Source: Bacteroidia bacterium (GTDB taxonomy: Bacteria; Bacteroidota; Bacteroidia; UKL13-3). From it: 34,458 nucleotides of DNA. The notes below the pieces were generated by a model. That model saw only the letters and a list, made by a program, of their open reading frames with translations, did not search any database and was not told the DNA's origin. The stretch lies in assembly GCA_020049855.1 (NCBI GenBank), contig JAGVLJ010000033.1, positions 1 through 34,458 of the forward strand. The letters are read 5' to 3'. This document shows, one piece after another, positions 23,378-31,780 of this stretch. The stretch's first letter is position 1; every line of letters starts with the position of its first letter. A program made the translations under genes and the position numbers.

Positions 23378-24150
23378 TTTTAGCCGATACACATACCCAT
23401 TTATATTCGAAACAATTTGACCACGACAGAAACGAAATGGTTAAACGAGCCATTAGAGCAGGAGTTAATTACATGTTACTCCCAAATATTGACCATGAAT
23501 CGTTTGGCAGCATGTGGGAATTATGCCATGCCTTTCCTGCCAATTGTTTTCCGATGATGGGCATCCATCCGTGTTCGGTTACCGAAAAATATGAGGAATA
23601 CCTGAACACGGTAGAACAAGAACTGGCCACCGGAAAATACATGGCAGTAGGAGAAATTGGCTTAGATTTTTACTGGGAAAAAACCTTCATTTCAGAACAG
23701 GAAGACGCTTTTGTAAAACAATGCGAGTGGGCCATCAAATATAATTTGCCCGTATCCATTCATTCACGCAATGCCACCTATCGATGCATTGAATTAATTA
23801 AGCAACATCATTTAAAAAACCTGACAGGCATTTTTCATTGCTTCAGCGGAAGTGCCGAAGAAGCCAGAGAAATTATAAAACTCGGAATGTATTTAGGCAT
23901 TGGTGGAGTGCTCACATACAAAAACAGTAATCTTCCGGAAACACTCTCACACTTTTTACCCGAACATATCGTATTTGAAACCGATGCCCCCTACCTGCCT
24001 CCGGTTCCTCACCGAGGGCAACGCAACGAAAGTGCTTACACCCGCATCATCGCCCATAAAATGGCCGACACGTTCCATATTTCACTTGAAAAGATGGCAG
24101 AAATAAGCATGAATAATGTTCGGAAAATTTTCACCAAACTACCTGCCTAA
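23374..24150 (+). CDS. tatD: TatD-family metal-dependent hydrolase/nuclease
   Basis: A 258-aa TIM-barrel hydrolase; family members are 3'-5' exonucleases or phosphodiesterases used in DNA repair and turnover. The metal-binding residues are visible: DTHTHL with His7 and His9, Glu94 in GEIGLDFYW, His130 in SIHSRNA, His155 in FHCFSG and Asp204 in ETDAPYL. The length matches the YcfH/TatD group. The ATG at 23374 overlaps the stop of the glycosyltransferase by four bases; an earlier TTG at 23350 is less likely because the family starts at the xxDTHTH strand. The association with the glycosyltransferase is probably organisational rather than functional. Confidence 0.93.
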   Translation: MILADTHTHLYSKQFDHDRNEMVKRAIRAGVNYMLLPNIDHESFGSMWELCHAFPANCFPMMGIHPCSVTEKYEEYLNTVEQELATGKYMAVGEIGLDFYWEKTFISEQEDAFVKQCEWAIKYNLPVSIHSRNATYRCIELIKQHHLKNLTGIFHCFSGSAEEAREIIKLGMYLGIGGVLTYKNSNLPETLSHFLPEHIVFETDAPYLPPVPHRGQRNESAYTRIIAHKMADTFHISLEKMAEISMNNVRKIFTKLPA

Positions 24151-24156
24151 ATCTCT

Positions 24157-25563
24157 ATGCAATTAAACCAGCCGCAAATTCAGCATTTGTATTTACGAAC
24201 CGGCTTTGGGGAGTCTCCTGACTATATTGCCGAACGAATTGGTAAATTCAGAGAACAACTGGCAGAAGAGTTGTTTGAAAATTCGAAAGAGCTGCATCAG
24301 ATAGAAATTATTCCTAATCCGTTAGGAGAAGATAACGAAGGTGAAGTAACTAACTTTAAGCTCCTGAAAATGCTGGTAAGGTCTCAAAAAGAATTACGCT
24401 TGCTTGGATTGTACTGGCTTAATCAAATGGCCTATGGAAAAGGACAGTTGCGTGAAAGAATGACTTTTTTCTGGCACAACCATTTTGCCACCCGCTTGCC
24501 TTTTGGTTTTATGATGCAATTACAGCATAACACCCTTCGCAAACACGCACTCGGAAAATTCCCGGATATGCTTCATGCCATTGCCAAAGATCCGGCTATG
24601 ATGATGTTTTTAAATACGTTTGAAAACAAAAAAGACGCCCCCAACGAAAACTTTGCCCGGGAAGTAATGGAACTGTTTACTATGGGCGAAGGACGTTATA
24701 CTGAAACCGATATTAAGGAAGCCGCCCGATGCTTTACCGGATGGAAAGTAAACCGGAAAGGTGAATTTGAAATTGTAGGAAAAGAGCACGACAACGCGGA
24801 GAAAAACTTTTTGGGCAAAAAGGGTAATCTTAGCGGAGAAGATATTATCAATACCATTCTGGAACAAAAACAAACGGCTTACTTCCTGTGTCGTAAAATA
24901 TATAAAGAATTTGTAAACCCACAGGTAAATGAAGAACATATAAAAGAGTTGGCCGAACCCTTTTATCGTTCCGGATATGATATATCTATGCTTATGCGAC
25001 AGATTATTCTTTCTCCCTGGTTTTTTGACACCATAAACATCGGAGTAAAAATAAGTTCGCCCGTTGATTTATTAGCCCGATACACCCGTCTTTTTAATAT
25101 AAAGTATGATGATGAAAAATTGCCTGTTAAAGTAATGCAACTGTTGGGACAGCAGTTATTTGTTCCGCCAAATGTGGCCGGATGGAGTGGCGATAAAAAC
25201 TGGATTGACAGTTCCTCCCTTCTTTTGCGTATGCGCTTGCCATTGGTACTCTTTGCAAGGCAACCATTGAATGCTAAAACAAAAACTTTGTATGAAGACA
25301 ACGCCACCGACAGTCATTTAAAAAAACAACATACCGGCAACGTAAATGTAACTTACGATTTGACTTCGATTAAGAATTATTTTCACCGCTTTACAGCAAA
25401 CGAAAAAGAACTGATTATGGAGTTGAAAAAATATTTTCTACAGCAACCAACAGCTGTAAGTAATGAGGTAATTACACAAAATGCCGACCGAACTTCTTCG
25501 GCAGCTTTTATTAAGAGTTGCATGACCGCAATTTTAAGCCTTCCCGAATTTCAATTGGTATAA
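24157..25563 (+). CDS. DUF1800 domain protein
   Basis: A 468-aa member of the DUF1800 family, which is almost always next to a DUF1501 gene, as here. Characteristic segments are FFWHNHFATR, MMFLNTFENK, the strongly conserved ENFAREVMELFTMGEG followed by YTETDIKEAARCFTGW, and VNPQVNEEHIKELA with a FFDTIN motif. It lacks a signal peptide. The function is not established; the family often carries substrate through a Tat or Sec-linked partner. It starts 6 bases after tatD and ends 6 bases before the DUF1501 gene, all on one strand, so the cluster may be one long transcript from the deacetylase onward. Confidence 0.9.
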   Translation: MQLNQPQIQHLYLRTGFGESPDYIAERIGKFREQLAEELFENSKELHQIEIIPNPLGEDNEGEVTNFKLLKMLVRSQKELRLLGLYWLNQMAYGKGQLRERMTFFWHNHFATRLPFGFMMQLQHNTLRKHALGKFPDMLHAIAKDPAMMMFLNTFENKKDAPNENFAREVMELFTMGEGRYTETDIKEAARCFTGWKVNRKGEFEIVGKEHDNAEKNFLGKKGNLSGEDIINTILEQKQTAYFLCRKIYKEFVNPQVNEEHIKELAEPFYRSGYDISMLMRQIILSPWFFDTINIGVKISSPVDLLARYTRLFNIKYDDEKLPVKVMQLLGQQLFVPPNVAGWSGDKNWIDSSSLLLRMRLPLVLFARQPLNAKTKTLYEDNATDSHLKKQHTGNVNVTYDLTSIKNYFHRFTANEKELIMELKKYFLQQPTAVSNEVITQNADRTSSAAFIKSCMTAILSLPEFQLV

Positions 25564-25569
25564 CAGCCT

Positions 25570-26766
25570 ATGAACAGAAAAGAGTTTATTCGTTTATCTT
25601 CTTTAATCTCTGCTTCGACACTTGTTCCCGAGTTTATTAAGGCATCGGCAAGGCAACTTGGAAACAACCCTAAACGTCCTCTGGTAATCGTTCAATTATC
25701 GGGAGGAAATGACGGGCTCAACACCATTATTCCCTACAGAAATGATATTTATTTTAACCTGAGACCCAATATTTCCATTGAACTGCCCGATGCACTTAAG
25801 CTTACCGATGAGTTTGGAATTCATTCCAAATTGCATGGGTTTAAAGAACTATATGATGCGGGCTATTTAAGCGTAATCAACAATGTAGGGTATCCCAATC
25901 CCAATCGTTCGCACTTTCGCAGCATGGATATTTGGCAAAGTGCAAGTGATGCCAGCAAGTATGTGAATACCGGTTGGGTAGGGCGCTGGCTCGATACTTC
26001 GTGCAAAAATGAGTGCAACCCCTATTATGCCATTGAAACCGATGACGCTTTGAGTTTGGCTCTGAAAGGGGAATTACAAAAGGGCCTTGCCTTTAATCAC
26101 CCTGCTCAATTTTACTCATCGGCCAGCAACCCCATTATACAAGCTATTGCCAGAGAGGAAGCAAAAAACAGCAGCATGAGTAACCAATTAGCTTACCTGC
26201 AAAAAACATTAGCCGAAGCCACTTCATCGGCACAGTATATTCACAGCAAATTAAAAATAAGAGAAGGAAAAAGCGAGTATCCAGATACCATACTGGGTCA
26301 TAAATTAAAATTAGTGGCCGATTTAATTTTGTCAGATTGCCATACATCGGTCTATTATGTTTCTATTTCAGGTTTTGATACACATGCCAGCCAAAACACC
26401 TTTCACGGGCGATTGCTTGCCCAGGTAAATGATGCGGTACTTGCATTTGTAAATGATATGGTAGAAGCCAAACTGTTTAACGATACCATGCTTATGCTTT
26501 TCTCAGAATTTGGAAGAAGGGTGAAACAAAACGGAAGCCGAGGCACCGACCATGGTGCCGCTAATCAGGTGATGTTGGTAAGTGGGACCCTTAAAAAACA
26601 GGGATTTTATAACGATGGGCCTGACCTTAAAAATCTGGACGAAAACGGAGATATCCGCTTTACCGTTGATTTCAGAGAAGTATATGCTACCCTAATTGAT
26701 AAATGGCTGGGGGGTGACAGCAACAAAATTTTGCAAAAGCAATTTACCCAAATGCAGTTCATTTAA
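25570..26766 (+). CDS. DUF1501 domain protein (alkaline-phosphatase-like fold)
   Basis: A 398-aa protein of DUF1501, whose members have an alkaline-phosphatase or sulfatase-like fold. Conserved parts include LVIVQLSGGNDGLNTIIPY, the HSKLHGFKELYDAG segment, NPNRSHFRSMDIWQSA, SGFDTHASQ, SEFGRRVKQNGSRGTDHGAAN near residues 315-335. The N terminus NRKEFIRLSSLISASTLVPEF resembles a Tat-like secretion signal without the twin Arg, so export is likely but its route is unclear. The histidine and aspartate-rich motifs (SHFRSMD, DTHASQ, TDHGAAN) are the probable metal or catalytic centre. It pairs with the DUF1800 gene 6 bases upstream and precedes tRNA-Ser. Confidence 0.9.
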   Translation: MNRKEFIRLSSLISASTLVPEFIKASARQLGNNPKRPLVIVQLSGGNDGLNTIIPYRNDIYFNLRPNISIELPDALKLTDEFGIHSKLHGFKELYDAGYLSVINNVGYPNPNRSHFRSMDIWQSASDASKYVNTGWVGRWLDTSCKNECNPYYAIETDDALSLALKGELQKGLAFNHPAQFYSSASNPIIQAIAREEAKNSSMSNQLAYLQKTLAEATSSAQYIHSKLKIREGKSEYPDTILGHKLKLVADLILSDCHTSVYYVSISGFDTHASQNTFHGRLLAQVNDAVLAFVNDMVEAKLFNDTMLMLFSEFGRRVKQNGSRGTDHGAANQVMLVSGTLKKQGFYNDGPDLKNLDENGDIRFTVDFREVYATLIDKWLGGDSNKILQKQFTQMQFI

Positions 26767-26786
26767 AAAATATTCACTGCTTTGTG

Positions 26787-26794
26787 TACCTTTG
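26787..26794 (+). promoter_or_regulatory. -7 promoter element for tRNA-Ser
   Basis: TACCTTTG is an exact TAnnTTTG match ending 13 bases before the first tRNA nucleotide, so the transcript would start within a few bases of the mature 5' end. Confidence 0.6.
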
Positions 26795-26807
26795 TCGTCC
26801 TTTTTAC

Positions 26808-26897
26808 GGAGAGTTGTCCGAGTGGTTGAAGGAGCACGCCTGGAAAGTGTGTATATAGGAAACTGTATCGAGGGTTCGAATCCCTCACTCTCCGCCA
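26808..26897 (+). tRNA. tRNA-Ser (anticodon GGA)
   Basis: A complete class II tRNA with encoded CCA. Acceptor stem GGAGAGT (26808-26814) pairs with ACTCTCC (26887-26893), discriminator G 26894, CCA 26895-26897. The anticodon stem CACGC/GTGTG holds the loop CTGGAAA, so the anticodon GGA at 26842-26844 reads UCC and UCU serine codons. A long variable arm (about 26852-26869) and the T arm GAGGG-TTCGAAT-CCCTC (26870-26886) confirm serine identity. It lies 41 bases after the DUF1501 gene. I found no repeat of its 3' end that would mark an integration site. Confidence 0.97.
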
Positions 26898-27048
26898 AAC
26901 AAATAGTCGCCCCACAAAAGCATATAATGGCCATTTATAAATTATTGTGTAAATAAATGGGGATAAAAATATGCAAGCAATACACGTAACTCAGCATTGC
27001 ACATGCTACCAAAACCCATATCACAAATCGGATTTTTTCGAGCTTTGA

Positions 27049-27645
27049 AAATACGCTGAATCCCAAATATCCGCTGTTTCAATTGCAAATAGTATCAATT
27101 CGCATTGTTTTGAAGAGGCATTTTCAAAACACTACAGTTTAACGCAAGGCGCACCATTCAAGCCGATTCGGCTGATGGTATAGTTATTGACTTAAACAGC
27201 TAATAACTTAAGTGATGAATGTTTAACTGTCTCCGAGACGCAGTATATTGCAGTTGCCGATATGTTTAAACCAAGTAACCTCAGTGCAACCTCCACCCCC
27301 TACCCCGATGTGGCTTATGTAACTAAGTGCAATGTAAGCTATGCCAAACCCTATAACCACCCCTTACAGCAAAAACAACGATAAACTCACAGCAAAAAAT
27401 GTAAATCGTCAGTAACAAGTGGAAGTAGTAGCAGTAATAGTGGAACAAGTAACTCATCAGGTTCTAATGGAGGTTCAAATAGAGCCAAAGACCCTTCAAA
27501 AACAAAAGTTAATAATTATAATGTAACCGTAAATTGTACTACACACGGAAACATTGATGAAAAGAATTTAAAAAATAACAGTAAGACGATAAATAATTTT
27601 ATGTCGCCTGCACCTGCTCCAGCAGCTACTCCAAAGAAAAAATGA
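27049..27645 (+). pseudogene. Decayed coding region, probable frameshifted pseudogene
   Basis: Protein-like sequence continues across three frames. Frame 1 from 27049 to 27180 includes ANSINSHCFEEAFSKHYSLTQG. The next frame from about 27160 to 27200 reads SADGIVIDLNS. Frame 1 resumes near 27196 with NNLSDECLTVSETQYIAVADM and continues to a TAA at 27382-27384, then runs on as a serine, glycine and asparagine-rich stretch and a lysine-rich end (TPKKK) to TGA at 27643. No start codon fits the whole. This suggests a gene with at least two frameshifts and one nonsense codon. The last codon overlaps the membrane-protein start by ATGA, as in an operon. The product family is unknown to me. Before it, 26898-27048 holds only a short frame from an ATG at 26971 and no gene. 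Confidence 0.55.
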
Positions 27646-27938
27646 TGTTAAAGAATATATATAAAATAGGCGTAGTATTTCTTTTTACAGCTACATGGGC
27701 TTTAATGATAGTTGCAAAAAAAGCTGAGTACGATGTAAATTATGTACTAGCCATATATGCTTTTTTACTTTCCTTGTTAGGCGTTATTATTATTGGTGTC
27801 GGATGGTTTAAAAAACGGGGAGTAGTAAAAATAAATAAAATACTAACTGTAGCTTTTCTAATATCAAGTTCCCCTATTTCTATTATATTATTTGTTTATT
27901 TATACGGACAACTTATAGGGCAATATTTTAAATTTTAA
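27642..27938 (+). CDS. Small three-helix membrane protein, 98 aa
   Basis: An intact ORF encoding three hydrophobic helices at about residues 5-22, 31-52 and 68-92, joined by short charged loops (KKAEYD, KKRGVVKINK). No signal peptide or enzyme motif is seen and I do not recognise the family. The start overlaps the stop of the decayed upstream reading frame by four bases, so it was probably the second gene of a pair. A strong terminator begins 4 bases after its stop. A and T are abundant, with many AAA and TAT codons compared with the metabolic genes nearby. It may be a surviving partner of the broken gene, for example an accessory or anchoring subunit; that is inference. Confidence 0.65.
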   Translation: MMLKNIYKIGVVFLFTATWALMIVAKKAEYDVNYVLAIYAFLLSLLGVIIIGVGWFKKRGVVKINKILTVAFLISSSPISIILFVYLYGQLIGQYFKF

Positions 27939-27941
27939 CGC

Positions 27942-27971
27942 AAAAGCCCCGACCAATGGCCGGGGCTTTTT
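27942..27971. terminator. Bidirectional intrinsic terminator
   Basis: AAAAGCCCCG (27942-27951) and CGGGGCTTTT (27961-27970) form a 10-bp GC-rich stem around a 9-base loop, flanked by A and T runs. It separates the convergent small membrane protein gene and the zinc metalloprotease gene (stop at 27991) and works for both strands. Confidence 0.9.
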
Positions 27972-27990
27972 ATCCCAAGTCGAAATCAAT

Positions 27991-30570
27991 TTATTTCGAA
28001 AATGCGTGGTCAATCAATAATATCAGGTACTCGCGGTGCGCTTTGGTCTCGCCTGTGGCGGTAGCTAAAGAGCCGGAGAGCATGCTGCGTATCTTTTTCA
28101 GTTGTGCCGCTGCTGCAGCCTTAGCCGTGGCATCATACATCATTGCGGCCATTGGGTTGTTTTCGTCCAGTCCGGCTGCAATAATCAACCTGCGTATATA
28201 CTCTGCCTGTAACCCCTGCCGGATGGTATTTACCTGTCCGGCCAAATCATCATTAAAAGAAGCGGCTGTTAAGTCGCTCATCATTTCGTAGGCACTGTAT
28301 TTATTTCCATAAAGGCGCGTATCGGTGATACGCTGCAATGTTTTTGGGTGAAGCAACTCCATTAAAATCATTTCCTGCATCATTGAAAAGCGGTCGTGCA
28401 ATTTTGGATCTTCATTACGCCCAAAGAAATTAAATCCTCTTCGCTGGATTTGCAGGTAGTTGAATACTCCATTAGCTGCATTAAATGCATTTGGCGAGAA
28501 CAAATACGTATTTAATGCCTGCATGGCGCGTTTCTGATCTTTGTAATCAACCGGGGTATACGGTTGTTTTGCCCCTTGTTGCCCGGCTACGGCACGCTCT
28601 ACATAAACCCCTCCAACGTATCGGGAAATTACGTTAGCAGCACCAGCCCATTCCCCCATACCAATACTAAAGGCCTGCACCAACTCCTGATACGACTTCC
28701 CGTTGCTGGTGTATTTTTGTTTCAGTTTGGGCAGCATTTGATTGACGAGTTTAATGCGGTCGATAGAATATGTGATAGCATCATTACTCATGTCGCCTAT
28801 ATTGACACGTGGATCAATTCCGTTACCGGGTGAACGCATGTCATCGGCATCGTTGCCAAATATCAGCGTGGAATCGAGTGAACGACTTAGAATTTTTTGT
28901 AAACGTTCTTGCTCTTTTGTCTGATCATCCAAAGCCTCGGAGTAACCGAATTCTATCGCCCACAAATCATATGGCCCGGGCCTTGTGGTGAAATAATCTC
29001 CTTGTTTCGTTTTATCTAAGGCAATGTTGGCCGCAGGATAATCCATTACCGAAGCAGTGAGCCCGAAAGCCTGCGTTAATTTTTTGTCATTTACCTGTGT
29101 GGTATTCCACAACTGTGACGCTTTCATATTATGCATTAAGCCCATGGTATGACCCATTTCGTGCAGTACAAGGTAAAACAACGATTGCTTCAGGTATTCT
29201 CTTTTTTCAACACCATTAGTTCCCTGTGCGTCTAACACGGATACCCCAAAAAGGGAGGTCATGTGCAAGTATTCATCCATATTGCAGAAATGAATATCGG
29301 GACTTACATCTTCCTGTTTAAACATGGCAGCAGCATCAAATAATTTTTCCTGTTTTATGCGATTGGTAACAAAAATATATTCAAGCATAATATCGGCACC
29401 TAAAATTTCACCGCTGCGGGGGTCAACAAAACTTGGTCCATATCCCCCAAAAGGAGGTTGAGGAGAAGAGGTCCAGCGCAACACATTGTAGCGAATATCT
29501 CCGGCATCCCAATCAGCATTATCAGGTTGCTCTTTTATAACCACAGCGTTTTTAAATCCCGCTCTTTCAAAAGCCAGATTCCACTGCATTCCGGCTGCCT
29601 TAATCACTTCGCGAAATTCTTTAGGTGTGGAATTTTCAATCCACCAGGTAATAGGTTTTATCGGTTCAGAAACAGCACCACCCTTGTCTTTTTTCTCTAG
29701 CCTCCATCGGTGAATCATATCCCGGTAATTTACGGCATCCGGAGTGGTCATATCGTTTGATTGCTCCGAGAAATATCCTACTCGTGGGTCATCAAAACGT
29801 GGAGCCATGGGTTGTTCAGGAGCCTCAATTAAACTATGTTGCAACACAATACTCACAGCACGTTCATCCGTAACTTCAGAGCCCCCCGAAGTAGTTGGTG
29901 CAGGATTGTCATACACATACTCCACTACTATGTCAGTGTTTTTTTCATAATTGCGAAGGTTTACATACTTTGTTTTTTCGCGACTCAGTGTGCCAAGCAA
30001 TGACGAACCGCCAAATGGAGGCGGGGCCGGTGAGGGCTTTACCTGATGCATTGCCTCACTCAAAAAAATCTGATTTCCATCAAGAAGCATATCTCCTGTT
30101 TCGGTATTTTCGGCCAGTACCTTTTGGCTAACTAATATGGCTTCACTAATATTCGCAGTATGTGATTTGCTTAATTCCGACCTGGGATCAAAATAAAATG
30201 AAGTGTTTTGCACCACAAACTCAACCCTGTCAAAATACCTGCGAATGATAAACACTTTATTATCCCTGAAACTTCCCCTAAAATGTCCGGCTGCCACAAC
30301 TCCGTTTTCGGTATAAGAAAAGTAAATAAACTGCTTCCCTAATTGTTGCTTTTTAACCAGCAGGTACATATTCCCGTTAGCCGTATCCTGAAAGAGTGAA
30401 AATAACCCATCAATTTTTTTACATGACTTGGTTTTTTCACTAATAGTAGCCTTTTTGTCGCTCTTAGGCATCTCGGGCATTGTTGGCTTATCATTGCCTT
30501 TCACTTTTTTCTGTGCTATAGCAGGTACTACCATTGCTAAGGCAAAAATCATAATGGTTATTTTCTTCAT
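27991..30570 (-). CDS. Exported zinc-dependent metalloprotease (DUF5117/DUF5118/DUF4953 type)
   Basis: An 859-aa secreted metalloprotease. Residues 1-19 are a signal peptide (MKKITIMIFALAMVVPAIAQ) starting at 30570; the upstream Met at 30594 is unlikely. About residues 25-80 match DUF5118, 90-290 DUF5117, and the rest the DUF4953 catalytic part. The zinc site is HEMGHTMGLMH, with His470, Glu471, His474 and His480, followed by NMKAS and a Met-turn-like SVMDYPAAN. The large size and domain order are typical of this Bacteroidota family, whose substrates are unknown. It probably acts in the periplasm or outside. It is convergent with the small membrane protein gene and separated by a terminator. 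It lies 73 bases downstream of fbp on the same strand. Confidence 0.9.
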   Translation of the reverse strand: MKKITIMIFALAMVVPAIAQKKVKGNDKPTMPEMPKSDKKATISEKTKSCKKIDGLFSLFQDTANGNMYLLVKKQQLGKQFIYFSYTENGVVAAGHFRGSFRDNKVFIIRRYFDRVEFVVQNTSFYFDPRSELSKSHTANISEAILVSQKVLAENTETGDMLLDGNQIFLSEAMHQVKPSPAPPPFGGSSLLGTLSREKTKYVNLRNYEKNTDIVVEYVYDNPAPTTSGGSEVTDERAVSIVLQHSLIEAPEQPMAPRFDDPRVGYFSEQSNDMTTPDAVNYRDMIHRWRLEKKDKGGAVSEPIKPITWWIENSTPKEFREVIKAAGMQWNLAFERAGFKNAVVIKEQPDNADWDAGDIRYNVLRWTSSPQPPFGGYGPSFVDPRSGEILGADIMLEYIFVTNRIKQEKLFDAAAMFKQEDVSPDIHFCNMDEYLHMTSLFGVSVLDAQGTNGVEKREYLKQSLFYLVLHEMGHTMGLMHNMKASQLWNTTQVNDKKLTQAFGLTASVMDYPAANIALDKTKQGDYFTTRPGPYDLWAIEFGYSEALDDQTKEQERLQKILSRSLDSTLIFGNDADDMRSPGNGIDPRVNIGDMSNDAITYSIDRIKLVNQMLPKLKQKYTSNGKSYQELVQAFSIGMGEWAGAANVISRYVGGVYVERAVAGQQGAKQPYTPVDYKDQKRAMQALNTYLFSPNAFNAANGVFNYLQIQRRGFNFFGRNEDPKLHDRFSMMQEMILMELLHPKTLQRITDTRLYGNKYSAYEMMSDLTAASFNDDLAGQVNTIRQGLQAEYIRRLIIAAGLDENNPMAAMMYDATAKAAAAAQLKKIRSMLSGSLATATGETKAHREYLILLIDHAFSK

Positions 30571-30643
30571 ATGAGGTATGTGTTGAATGAACAAATTAAG
30601 TGTGCGTTTAACAATGGTGCTGAAACAAGCTATTAGTGGTTTA

Positions 30644-31651
30644 TTATTTATTCACGAACTCAAGAGCCTTCTTCACCATATTTTCACTACCAATAAAAAT
30701 AGGGACCCGCTGGTGAAGCTCGCTTGGCTCTATATCCATGATACGCTCTTTGCCTGTGGTAGCAATTCCTCCGGCCTGCTCTACAATAAACGCCATAGGG
30801 TTGCATTCAAACATGAGGCGAAGTTTGCCATTGGGGGTTTTAGCAGTGGGAGGATAGATAAACACCCCACCTTTTAACAGGTTGCGATGCAAATCGGCTA
30901 CCATTGATCCAATATAGCGGGCACTGTAAGGTCGTTTGGTTTCTTTGTCCTTTTGCTTGCACCAATTAATGTACTCAACAACTCCGGACGGGAAATCTAT
31001 GCTGTTCCCTTCATTAAGAGAATAAATGCTTCCGTCTTTTGGCGTTTTAATGTCGGGGTGCGACAAGCAAAATTCTCCGATGGATGGATCCAAAGTAAAC
31101 CCATTAACTCCTTTTCCGGTGGTATATACCAACATAGTAGACGAGCCGTAAACTACATATCCGGCAGCCACCAATTTATTACCAGCCTGCAACACGTCTT
31201 TCAAGTCCGGTTCGGTTCCCGGTTCAGAAATGCGGAGGTAAATAGAAAAAATAGTTCCGATGGAAACATTAACATCTATATTGGAAGAACCATCCAACGG
31301 GTCGATGCAAACTACATACTTCCCATTTTTTGAGTAGATCCCTTTAAGGGCAATCATATCGTCTTCTTCTTCACTGGCAAATGCACAACATTCGCCACCC
31401 CGGCTAAGGGTAGAAATAAACATCTCATTCCCTATAATATCAAGCTTTTTCACATCTTCGCCCTGCACATTCACCTCTCCTGTTTCGCCTATAATTTCTG
31501 CAATACCCGCCTTATTCACCTCGCGGCTAATTACTTTAGCAGCAATACTAATATCCCTCAGCAATCTGGAAAGTTCACCTTTAGCGTATTTAAATTCACT
31601 CTGGCGCTCAATAATAAATTGTCCGAGGGTGGTAATGTTGAACTGTGACAT
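30644..31651 (-). CDS. fbp: Fructose-1,6-bisphosphatase, class I
   Basis: A 335-aa gluconeogenic phosphatase that hydrolyses fructose 1,6-bisphosphate to fructose 6-phosphate. Metal-binding and catalytic segments are intact: FASEEEDD (about 92-99), the signature [20 protein letters not shown] (about 116-135), and the substrate region [19 protein letters not shown] followed by [20 protein letters not shown]. The length fits the FBPase class I family. It faces aspartate kinase across a 129-base gap that carries a promoter for each gene. Together with pyk in the same window it gives opposing glycolytic and gluconeogenic steps, though in separate operons. Confidence 0.96.
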   Translation of the reverse strand: MSQFNITTLGQFIIERQSEFKYAKGELSRLLRDISIAAKVISREVNKAGIAEIIGETGEVNVQGEDVKKLDIIGNEMFISTLSRGGECCAFASEEEDDMIALKGIYSKNGKYVVCIDPLDGSSNIDVNVSIGTIFSIYLRISEPGTEPDLKDVLQAGNKLVAAGYVVYGSSTMLVYTTGKGVNGFTLDPSIGEFCLSHPDIKTPKDGSIYSLNEGNSIDFPSGVVEYINWCKQKDKETKRPYSARYIGSMVADLHRNLLKGGVFIYPPTAKTPNGKLRLMFECNPMAFIVEQAGGIATTGKERIMDIEPSELHQRVPIFIGSENMVKKALEFVNK

Positions 31652-31677
31652 AAATGTTTATTTAAAAATAAAGAAGG

Positions 31678-31685
31678 CAAATATA
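31678..31685 (-). promoter_or_regulatory. -7 promoter element for fbp
   Basis: On the minus strand this reads TATATTTG, an exact TAnnTTTG match, 26 bases before the fbp start codon. Confidence 0.5.
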
Positions 31686-31743
31686 AAAAAGTTGCGCCAC
31701 TAAACGAACGGTAAATTCTGTTAAAAAAGAGCGTTTGAACAAT

Positions 31744-31751
31744 TAACTTTG
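31744..31751 (+). promoter_or_regulatory. -7 promoter element for aspartate kinase
   Basis: TAACTTTG is an exact TAnnTTTG match, 29 bases before the ATG at 31781. The predicted leader of about 24 bases leaves no room for a leader-peptide attenuator of the lysine or threonine type. Confidence 0.55.
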
Positions 31752-31780
31752 TCCAAACAAATTACAGCGATCCGATAGAT

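Noticed and set aside
26808-26897. tRNA-Ser as an integration (attachment) site
   Set aside because: I see no second copy of the tRNA 3' end and no integrase in the window.
26692-26956. Open frames on both strands across the tRNA
   Set aside because: They are chance frames overlapping the DUF1501 end and the tRNA, and their translation includes the tRNA stem sequence.
27412-27480. AGT/AAT/GGA-rich run resembling a short tandem repeat
   Set aside because: It is a serine-, asparagine- and glycine-rich coding segment without a regular repeat unit; no CRISPR-like or satellite structure.
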